From NCBI GenBank assembly GCA_001414345.1, contig LLCB01000003.1, positions 496,001 to 560,000 of the forward strand: a stretch of DNA of 64,000 bases, written 5' to 3'. The DNA is from Hymenoscyphus infarciens. Taxonomy: Eukaryota > Ascomycota > Leotiomycetes > Helotiales > Helotiaceae. Below, piece after piece: positions 56,306-64,000 of this stretch; positions within the stretch are counted from its first letter, which is position 1, and every line of letters starts with the position of its first letter. The notes below the pieces were generated by a model. It was not told the origin of the DNA, did no database searches, and saw only the letters and a program-made list of their open reading frames with translations. Made by a program: the position numbers and the translations under genes.

Positions 56306-57109
56306 TTATCCTGGAAGGATCTTTATCTCACCGTCTCTTGGATTCAACTCACAATGCCTTGGCCTGACCCCATTGGGGCACAACTTGCCATCGACAGAAA
56401 GATTGCCACCAAATATGCTGTGCAACTTTTGCAACAGATCAGTTGTATCGCTTCGATCGAGGAGCATCTCCCTTAACCATCGCTGCTTGCCCCAATGTGA
56501 AAAGTGCGGCCAGCTGGTTTTGAAGATCAGACTGCTTCCGGCATCATCTGGACCTCCGCCGAAAAGTCTTCCATCAACCAAGTCCCCCGAGCACATCAAA
56601 TCCAGCTCCTCTTCATATTCTTTCATCCCTCGAGGTCTGTCGTTGATCGCAAGTAAGGTGATTGACTTCAGAGTGTCCAAGTCTGCAAAAGCCTTCAACC
56701 CGCCGCACATCCATTCGAGTTCATCGCGGTCAAGGAGTTCGAGAGTGATTTCAATATGCTCTATCCGTTGCACGTCATCGACCTCTAGGAGCCCGTTGAA
56801 CCTCGTAAATAGCTGTGTCGGCTCCCGCAGTCGCAGACCGTTGTGTTGCCATATGATATCCTTACACTCTCGCTGGACCTGTTTGCAAGTCCGCAGTATC
56901 GCCATCGAGCGTGTTACTTCGATGGACCATGGCGATAATGTGACAGCGTTTGAGGAGTCAGCGAGAATGTCGGTGTAAATATGGTCGCGGATCTCTCTGG
57001 GGAGTTCGAGAAACTGGAGAGAAGACGACGCTGTTTTCAAGATCGGGTCTGGCGGAGGGATCTTATCGCGAGTCTTCCTCCTGGACATTTTGGAAGCGTG
57101 GAAAGTCAT
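56306..57109 (-). CDS. F-box-like/2EXR-related protein
   Basis: A single exon of 267 residues from the ATG at 57109; a second ATG at 57088 would remove seven residues. After a basic N-terminus (MSRRKTRDKIPPPDP), the core begins FLELPREIRDHIYTDIL and continues AILRTCKQVQRECKDIIWQHN, the LPxEIRxxIY / CKQVxxE layout of many fungal F-box-like or 2EXR-like proteins. A later segment (IEHIEITLELLDRDELEWMCGGLKAF) suggests helical repeats typical of such proteins. Function unknown; an adaptor in ubiquitin ligases is possible but no clear F-box is scored. It is head to head with Cdt1, 303 bp between ATGs. Confidence 0.82.
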   Translation of the reverse strand: MTFHASKMSRRKTRDKIPPPDPILKTASSSLQFLELPREIRDHIYTDILADSSNAVTLSPWSIEVTRSMAILRTCKQVQRECKDIIWQHNGLRLREPTQLFTRFNGLLEVDDVQRIEHIEITLELLDRDELEWMCGGLKAFADLDTLKSITLLAINDRPRGMKEYEEELDLMCSGDLVDGRLFGGGPDDAGSSLIFKTSWPHFSHWGKQRWLREMLLDRSDTTDLLQKLHSIFGGNLSVDGKLCPNGVRPRHCELNPRDGEIKILPG

Positions 57110-57412
57110 TTTGAATTTCAAGAAGTTGGAGATATCTAGTGAGGGGCAAGGGAATTTCTCAAGCAGGTTGGCGTGTCGACCATGCTTGGCGGTAAAATCC
57201 ACTTTACACGAGAAAGGCACGTCCGATACGCGACGCGACTGCCATCCCCAACCTCGCTCTCTCTACACCTTGCAAACCTTTTTGGAGGGGAACTTGCTAC
57301 CCAGAACACATCACAAACTCTCCGAGCAACCCCGCGATCATCAATCTCAACTCATCCGGAAATCTCTACCCACCATCATCGTTCTTACCCATCGCAATCG
57401 CATCCTTTCATC
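57110..57412. promoter_or_regulatory. Divergent promoter with overlapping MCB-like ACGCGA boxes
   Basis: At 57228-57238 the sequence ACGCGACGCGA contains two overlapping ACGCGA cores about 180 bp upstream of the Cdt1 ATG. ACGCG(T) is the MluI cell-cycle box bound by MBF at G1/S. In fission yeast, cdt1 is a known Cdc10/MBF target, so the position is meaningful, although single short sites are weak evidence. Confidence 0.45.
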
Positions 57413-58906
57413 ATGCCTACCGCTATCAAGAGACGGAAGCTGTCAACAGCGCCCAAGAATGCGACTTCCAAATCTCAACACATCGGCGCCTTTACTCAAG
57501 TATCCAAGGGCAACAGCATTACGACAAAAGCAGTCATTGAGAAGACAACCAACATCGATTCCATCACCATTACCTTACCTCAAGTCGAAAAATCATCAGC
57601 AGCTGGCGCAAAGCGAAAATTATCAGACATTGAGGAGGACGAAGTTGCTTCAGAAGCATTGTCGCAAACCGCATCTGCCTCGAAAACAGACCGGACGTCC
57701 AAACCTCTTTCTCGAACAAGATCCCAATTGATACCCAAGACACCTCGAAAGTCTGCCATCAATAGTACTGTCAACATCGCCGTCGACACGCCAACCAAAG
57801 GCGTCCGAAGCCTTTTTGACCGCTTCCTCTTAACCACCCCAACTCGATCCCCACTTAAATCCGAACTATCTCATACACCACTTTTGGATTTGAATACACC
57901 TCCATCCTCTCAAGAACTTCCTACCGAAATACTCGACCTCATAAATTTACATGCTGCATTCCTCACCGCACTATCACTTCACTACGCTCACAATGGAATC
58001 AATACACCAGCCGACCTCCGCATGCTCTGCCCGAACGTCGCACGAGCTTGGGGAAAACGCAGTGTTACTTTGGAGGATATTCGCAGAACCATTGGAGTTT
58101 TGAACACCAACATTTTGGAACGAAAGAAGAAGGATGACACACCACAACTTACACTATCGGATTATGGACATGGAAAAATATGCATTGAAATCAGCATATC
58201 AGCCGGAAAGCCTGGCACTATTATCGCTAGGCCTGTGAATGAGAATCTGTGGAATGAAATATTCTCGGGGGGATTGAAGAGCTCCTGGGAAGCAAGTTTT
58301 TCACAAAATATGGACATGAAGCAGTTCATCGACAATTTACCAATGGAACCTATCACGACATGTTCTTCTCTTCTCAAGATTTCTCCCATGCTCGCCAAAG
58401 GACAACGAAGATTGGAAGATTTCAAAATGGGAATCACACTTGCGAAAGAGCAGGAAAAGGCAAAGGCAGTGGAGGCAGAGATCGCATACACCACAGGAGC
58501 CACCACTACCGGAGCGAAACCCACTCTCCTCGAACGCTTGAGAGCGAAACAGTTGGAAAAGAAGAACCAACCACCACCACCCACCAAAGTAGAGCTTGCT
58601 CGAAAAGCTGCAATGCAAAAGATTGAAGAAGTTGCCTCAGTCCTCGTCCATCTCAGCACATCGAGCTCAGTCGGACAGACACGCATTTCCTTCACCCTAC
58701 CAACTGTCCTCGGGAAGTTACGAGATTCATTGAAAACGCCAATTTCGAAAGCCGAGGGCGAAACTTGTGTGAGATTGTTGGCTGCAGAGATAGCTCCTGA
58801 ATGGGTTAAGATGGTCAAAATGGGCAGGTTGGAAGCCCTTGTTGTTAACAGAGATGAGAGACCAACAGAGTCTAGCATCTTGGAGAGAGTCAAGAATTTG
58901 TCTTGA
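57413..58906 (+). CDS. CDT1: DNA replication licensing factor Cdt1
   Basis: A single exon of 497 residues from the ATG at 57413 (MPTAIKRRKLS, a basic N-terminus of nuclear-signal type). Residues 1-150 are disordered with Ser/Thr-Pro sites and TPRKSA and TPTRSPLKS sequences, likely CDK sites. A first winged-helix region starts near residue 165 (LPTEILDLINLHAAFLTALSLHYAHNGINTPADLRMLCPNVARAWGKRSVTLEDIRRTIGVLN), the geminin/Mcm-interacting type. The C-terminal winged helix begins near residue 390 (KVELARKAAMQKIEEVASVLVHL, TRISFTLPTVLGKLRDSLKTPISKAEGETCVRLLAAEIAPEWVKMVKMG), the Mcm2-7 loading domain. Family role: with ORC and Cdc6 loads Mcm2-7 on origins in G1. A long antisense frame (58162-59178) is a shadow. 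Confidence 0.93.
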   Translation: MPTAIKRRKLSTAPKNATSKSQHIGAFTQVSKGNSITTKAVIEKTTNIDSITITLPQVEKSSAAGAKRKLSDIEEDEVASEALSQTASASKTDRTSKPLSRTRSQLIPKTPRKSAINSTVNIAVDTPTKGVRSLFDRFLLTTPTRSPLKSELSHTPLLDLNTPPSSQELPTEILDLINLHAAFLTALSLHYAHNGINTPADLRMLCPNVARAWGKRSVTLEDIRRTIGVLNTNILERKKKDDTPQLTLSDYGHGKICIEISISAGKPGTIIARPVNENLWNEIFSGGLKSSWEASFSQNMDMKQFIDNLPMEPITTCSSLLKISPMLAKGQRRLEDFKMGITLAKEQEKAKAVEAEIAYTTGATTTGAKPTLLERLRAKQLEKKNQPPPPTKVELARKAAMQKIEEVASVLVHLSTSSSVGQTRISFTLPTVLGKLRDSLKTPISKAEGETCVRLLAAEIAPEWVKMVKMGRLEALVVNRDERPTESSILERVKNLS

Positions 58907-59606
58907 AAGGATTGGAGCATGTCATGAAGAAAGAATTGTAATACCAGTAGGATACTGGATTGTTGGGGATGTTTGGATACCCCTGACGCGAGCGAGATGG
59001 ACAAGATTCCATACTCAGCGTTACTGTACTGTAGATAAAGAGATGAATGAAAATCAATGACATGATGAAATTTGTTTCTCTCTCTATGTTGCTGCTTGTG
59101 ATTGATCTGTAGACACTGAATCAAATAAACCTCCATACTCTGCATGTTGCTAATGAAGAAGCCGGTGAAAATCATCACAAGGGGTTTTTACATACTGCTT
59201 ATGACTGACTGTGGGTACTTGAGTCGGGTGTTTGGACATCTCTGCTCCTCGTACCCCATGTATGTTTGGACCTGTGCCAGTGCGAACAGTCTGACAAGTA
59301 TTGATTTAGAGTAATAAAAGATTACGGCGTTTGGTGTTTGTAGAAGAACGCTAGGTCTTTTGCTTCCAAAGCTTCCATACCCACCAGCGTATTGTAAATC
59401 TTAGCAAAAGAACCAATGAAAATCAGTAAAATGACGAAATGTGTTTTTTTCTCTATTCGTACTGCTTCTGGTTGACTTCTAAAATCATCGTAGTGCTTCA
59501 CGATAACCTCCCATTGCCACACGTTATCCCTCTAGAGAAACATTCATAATTCATAATCATCCCCCACACCCTCCCGCGCCCCCAGCAATTTTTACCCCGC
59601 CATAGC
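58907..59606. other. Intergenic, convergent 3' ends
   Basis: 700 bp between convergent genes with two similar A/T-leaning stretches (59040-59060 and 59415-59440 both contain GAAAATCA..AA.TGA). No gene visible. Confidence 0.5.
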
Positions 59607-60138
59607 TCACTTCTTCTTGGGACCAAATCTTGGAGCCCCGATATCGTTTCCGCGCAACTTGACACCTAATACTCTCTCCATCGCAGCCAACACCTTCTGA
59701 TCCGGGGTCGCAGTTCCTCGCTCGAAATCGGCAACGATCGTTTGGGTGGTATTACACTTGGTGGCCAAATCCTTCTGTGTCATCTTGGGCTCCATCTTTT
59801 GTCGTTGGTCTGAGATGGCGGTTCCGACTACCTTTCCGACCGTGTTGGGCTTGACGATGTCATCGCTGCGATCGACTTTGGTGAGATGTTGACCTTCGAC
59901 GCCGGGTTTGGAAGCCTGTGGAATGTTAGTGGGGGAGGGGTATTTTTGCGAAGGGGGAAAGGTGAGGGAGACGAACTGAGTTTCCAGCACCGAATTTCTT
60001 TTCTGTGCCGATGACGGCTCCGGAGCGCTGGGCGGCGTTGAGGGCAGCCTTTCCGCGGACGACCGTCTCTCTAGATGCTCCTCCTCCGCCACGGGTCTTG
60101 CTCCCAATCTTGGTGACTTGATCCCAGTCTTCAGACAT
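59607..60138 (-). CDS. MBF1: Multiprotein-bridging factor 1
   Basis: Two exons, 60138-59977 and 59915-59607, encode 156 residues; the 61-bp intron has a GTTCGT donor and phase 0. The N-terminal MBF1 domain begins [19 protein letters not shown] and contains [26 protein letters not shown]. The C-terminal half is a helix-turn-helix (XRE/Cro-type) domain: [45 protein letters not shown], followed by the basic end [10 protein letters not shown]. Family role: conserved coactivator that bridges bZIP activators such as Gcn4 and TBP and also protects stalled, colliding ribosomes from frameshifting. Length and motif order are standard. The frame continues upstream to 60417, but the conserved MSEDWD start is at 60138. 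Confidence 0.96.
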
Positions 60139-60735
60139 GATGAGTGTATGTGTGTTTGTGTGTGGAGGTAGACGATATGTGAGATTCTGTGGTATTTGTA
60201 GTGGTAACGGCGGTTTGCTCGTGTGGGAGATGGATTGTTGTTTGGGTGGTGGTGTTGACTTCGACGGATGGCGAGAGGCTTCTATGGATTTATGGCCCTT
60301 CGGCGGTAAGGCTGTGCGACCTCGAGCTTGCCGGGTGTTCGCCGGGTGAATCACATACCGCGCTAGTCCTCTTCCGGGTCGTACCCTAGTAGATTCTCGC
60401 CTCCCCACATTATTCACGCTTCACGAATCACCTCGTCGAGTCTTCCGTCTGAACTCTTTTGAAACCTGAAACTTATATCATGGCGCTAGGGCAAGGACCC
60501 TGAAAAACTGTACGCTAGACTAGACTCGGGTCTTTAGCTTCCGATTCTTTCGCGTGGACCTCATATTTCTTTCCTCACATACATCCCACTCCAACTCCGA
60601 CTTTCTAGAGTCGCATCATGGTTCAACGTCCCTAAAGGCAATTCCTTCTTTTCTCCCCGCGCGGCCTGGTTTCAGTTAGCGCCGTTTAGTTGTCTCTGCT
60701 GTCTATCTGTCGTCTAGTACTGGGCTGTGGGTAAA
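60139..60735. other. Divergent promoter, MBF1 / DUF1365
   Basis: This 597-bp spacer separates head-to-head genes and holds C/T-rich stretches around 60560-60660 on the plus strand. A minus-strand frame to 60417 is an upstream extension of MBF1 and is not called. Confidence 0.5.
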
Positions 60736-62701
60736 ATGGCTATCTCCATGGAATTGCCGTGTGCCTTCATCCCCATCTTGGCGGTCATCGCATGGGGAAC
60801 TCGATTTGACGTCCTCCTGGCCACCGCAATTGGTGTGTTTTCGGGTCGAAATGTCATTCGAGAGTCTATCCAACCGCTCACTGATCTCCTCAACATCCCT
60901 CTTCTTCTTTTGGGTTTTGTTCTCCTTCAAATCGTACGATACATTATCACTCTTTGGGTTTCAATTTCTTCAAATGACGATCACCCTATGAAAGCCATGT
61001 TCTTTCCTTGTCAAACAAGTCACACGAGGCTGTTTCCCAAGGTCCACAGCTTCACATACTCGTATTTGATGGTAGGAATTCCAATTGGTTGGGAAGGGAC
61101 TGCAGGTGGATTGTTGTCAGCTGATATGGAGAAAAGCCAGAGTCCATGGTACCTGAGATGGTTTTCTCTACGACCCAGTGGGTCATGGTGGTCTGTTGAT
61201 GGGAAAAACTATTTGGCGAGAGGGTCTGCTGGACTACAAGAGAAACTGGAAGGCTATCTTGAAAGCGAGGTTTGTGTCACGCCATATCCCAAACTTGTAT
61301 GCTCACTACTAACATATACAGGGACTTGATCCCCAGGATTATCCTTACGCTTGCCTCTTTACCGCTGCACAATTCTTCGGACATTCCTCAAATCCTGTCT
61401 CCTTCTGGCATCTGTACTCGCCAACTAAGGAACTAACAGCCGTCATTTATGAGGTTAACAACACATTTGACGAGCGTCACATGTACTTCCTCAAGCCCCA
61501 AGCATCAGATTCAACGAACCAAAAACCCAACCTCATCAACGAAAAATACAAAGCACCAAGACTCCATGGGAAATTCCCAAAAGAATTCTTCGTCTCGCCC
61601 TTTAGCTTCCGGAACGAAAGATATAGCTTGGCAGCCTATGATCCACTGTTTCCATCCATGACTGGCACAGGTCCAATCAACCATACAATCGCTCTCGCAA
61701 GCCAGCATGGACATCCGAAGCTCGCTGCTCGGGTTTGGTCTACGGGCCCCGGAATCGATCCAACTAAGCTTTCTATCATGCAAAAGACAGTTTTCATCTG
61801 GTCATGGTGGTGGGTGGGGTTGGCAACTTTGCCTCGCACCGTCGTTCAAGCGTACAAACTCTACGTACGCCGCAAACTCAGCTATTCAGTTCCACCAGAA
61901 CCCAGAATTAATTCAATTGGGCGACGGGCTGATGCATTGGAGTCGCTTTTGGAGAGAATTTTCTCTACTTTCCTAGTATATCTGGTCTCTAGAATTACCA
62001 TTCCAGTCAAAATCACCTACTCGCCAGTAGGCATTGGAGATACACAAGAGATATTTTTGTACTCCCCACCAGCTCGAAGAATATTTTCTGAATACCCTGG
62101 CAAGAGAAACAGTATCAAAAATCTGAGCATTCAAATTCTGACGCCGAGGTTTTACAGTCGACTCATCTTCTACGCATTCTCTCCAATTAGAGACATTTTG
62201 AGAGATGAATCACAATTACTCAACCAAACACTCCAACTTTCAGATACGGAATTATTTGAAACAGTTTTTGACCCCAAATACCAAGGACGCTTCTCCCAAC
62301 GAAAAGAAACAAAGGAACAACCTTGGTACGAAAGGCTCGCAGCTTATATCCTCGCCCTCCTCACAGGCAGCACCTCCAAAAACCCAGCACCCCTGATAGA
62401 AAACTGGGAACGCGGACCCGACAACCCACCTACCCCCGACATGAAGAAAACCACCACGTCCAATCGAGTCACCTCAAACTCTCTTATTGAGTTCATCACC
62501 ACGGACACAAGCCCATCGGATCGCAAGACCTTCTACTTCCAAGCCCTGAGAGCGAGGATCACCCCTTATGTTGCCAATGGCTCACCCTTGTTATTAGATA
62601 TAGAGGTGTTCGCTCTTAGATCTCTTGGGGTTTGGTTCGCTGTTCGTCTAGTTTGTCGATATTTCCAAAGCTTCAGGCGAGAAGGTTTGAGTTTTGTTTA
62701 A
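60736..62701 (+). CDS. DUF1365-family membrane-associated protein
   Basis: Two exons, 60736-61269 and 61322-62701 (52-bp intron, phase 0), encode 637 residues. N-terminal hydrophobic segments (CAFIPILAVIAWG; IPLLLLGFVLLQIVRYIITLWVSI) are followed by the DUF1365 start motif CQTSHTRLFPKVHSFTYSYLMVGI (about residues 94-117). Later come YPYACLFTAAQFFGHSSNPVSFWHLYSPTKELTAVIYEVNNTFDERHMY, FPKEFFVSPF and a central hydrophobic segment (VFIWSWWWVGLATLPRTVVQAY). The C-terminal third is typical of filamentous-fungal forms and ends with another hydrophobic run. Bacterial DUF1365 proteins are often next to cyclopropane-fatty-acid or lipid genes; the fungal role is unknown. The ATG at 60736 is preferred over the GTG at 60727. 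Confidence 0.88.
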
Positions 62702-64000
62702 GGAGCAGAGCTCTGGGTCTGAGTATCATAGAGGATTGAGTGTATAGTGAATAGAAGTGTAGATTATAGACGCGGGAGTGATGTGAAGCAGGGGTGGGGG
62801 TTTGCTTGTGGATGTTGTAGTGTGGGTGTTGTATAATGATGGAGTTTTTCACGATTACAAAATGGATAGGGGCGGATGGAATGTTTATAGAGTGATGAAA
62901 ATGAATAGATGAATGATTGAAATCATACTAGTTTATTGTCAAGTTGGAGTATTGACGTGATCAAGCCGTTGGAAGGTCGTGCTCTGTATGCTGTCTTTGT
63001 CTGGGTTTACTAGCCGTGTTCCAAGACGAGTAACTACTCGGGTGGTTTGATGGGGGAGTTGGACTGGGAGAAGAGATAAAACTGAGGAGTTGTGCTTTGA
63101 GTGCTAAGAGGTGGTGGAGGGAGAGGGTTATCCTTCAGGTTCCGCAAAAATAAGACACTCTTTGGAAGGAATTGCGTTGCATTCTTGTTCGCAACCGACA
63201 GTTCAGAGATATGGACCTTGTATCTTTCTTCTCGCTTCGCACTCAAAAATTTGGGCATGCTTTTTGACTCTGGTACTAAAACCTGGAAGTAGGGTTATTA
63301 TCACGCTCACAGTCCTTGTTTTCTGGTCTATGAAGGCTCAATGTGCTCTTTTCGTCGATCAAATGGATGAGCAGGAAGTGATCCACTTCTAAGGAGCCTG
63401 CTGGTGAAGGGATTTGTTTTCGGGAAGGCTCGTGTGATATGTTTGAGTTTGCTTCTATTTGTTTAACCTCTGTGCAGATCGAGTGTGCTTCAAGAGCACT
63501 TCCACACAAACCTTTCCAAATCATGCTTAAGTGACTACGGTTGGAGGGTACTGTGACCTGGAGGAAACATGTGATTGGAATAAAGCACATGTTTCGATTG
63601 CGGCTAGGTCATAGGCTATGGACAACAGGAGACTTCTACTTCTCGCAAAAAATATTATCTACCACAGTCCCATGCCATGGAAGACCCAAACTGGCTATTG
63701 CCAAATTAGCGAGTAAATGGAGGAGGAAATCAGATGACTAGATTTCCACAAAATTTGAGAGTACATCTTGGGTATAAAAAGGGAGGTTGGCCCTCCATCA
63801 ATTCCAAATTCGAATTCTTTATTTGGTGCATCAAATCCGGTTAAGTTAATCGAGAGAGCTTTCCATCAAACTGCCTTTTCAACTTTAGCAGACGTAATTT
63901 GCCAACTTCAAAAATGTCACTCTATGTGCACCCCGAACCGGGCCCGAATGGTCTAGAACTGGTTTTCAGTTATAGACCAGAAATCGATTTTTGGATGAGA
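62702..64000. other. 1.3 kb without a supported gene, right edge
   Basis: Short frames on both strands have no recognisable content. A gene could begin beyond the right edge. Nothing else visible. Confidence 0.45.

Noticed and set aside
58162..59178. Long minus-strand frame opposite Cdt1 (338 codons)
   Set aside because: Antisense shadow of the Cdt1 frame; begins outside it and has no recognisable content.
1..64000. tRNA, rRNA, CRISPR array, prokaryotic operons
   Set aside because: Looked for tRNA T-loop-like motifs and regular spacer repeats; none found. The genome is eukaryotic.

Overview
The window is nuclear DNA of a filamentous ascomycete (Pezizomycotina, probably Leotiomycetes; the class is inference). 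Signs are intron-bearing genes with mostly 47-80 bp introns, lineage-typical families (2EXR, DUF3807, DUF1365, an Asp f 4-like secreted protein, TOS1), and gene-rich blocks of balanced composition alternating with gene-less, extremely A/T-rich blocks that look like repeats degraded by C-to-T mutation (RIP-like). About 21 intact genes and two decayed genes can be supported. Exon structures were set by hand so that every splice phase closes.

Layout. 1-5 kb: 3' end of a membrane protein gene, a TOS1-type wall glycosidase and an Asp f 4-like secreted protein. 5-9.8 kb: gene-poor, with a fold-back structure enclosing degenerate telomere-like repeats. 9.8-19.8 kb: Atg14-like autophagy subunit, an unrecognised coiled-coil protein, DUF3807, an ANCHR/ZFYVE19-like B-box protein, a type I membrane protein and a 2EXR gene. 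21-22.3 kb: a second 2EXR gene. 22.4-26.3 kb: AT-rich repeats with one clear TA-flanked MITE. 26.7-27.7 kb: a third 2EXR gene. 28-34.8 kb: a 6.8-kb gene-less AT block containing a 134-bp satellite. 35.2-41.5 kb: Maf-like pyrophosphatase, a small bHLH factor, mitochondrial threonyl-tRNA synthetase and an uncharacterised membrane protein. 41.8-48.2 kb: a decay zone with a large frame broken by three stop codons, a P450 pseudogene split by an inserted element, and a second MITE. 49.5-62.7 kb: an unknown Ser-rich protein, HIU hydrolase, Get3, a gene carrying three tandem 2EXR units, a 2EXR/F-box-like gene, Cdt1, MBF1 and DUF1365.

Most housekeeping genes are unrelated neighbours. Several sit head to head and could share promoters: Maf/bHLH, the LPxEIR gene/Cdt1, Atg14/coiled-coil, HIUase/Get3, MBF1/DUF1365. 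The most unusual items are the triple-2EXR gene built from phase-1 exons, the excess of GC-AG introns, the satellite and dispersed palindrome family in the AT block, and the clustered decay at 41.8-48.2 kb.
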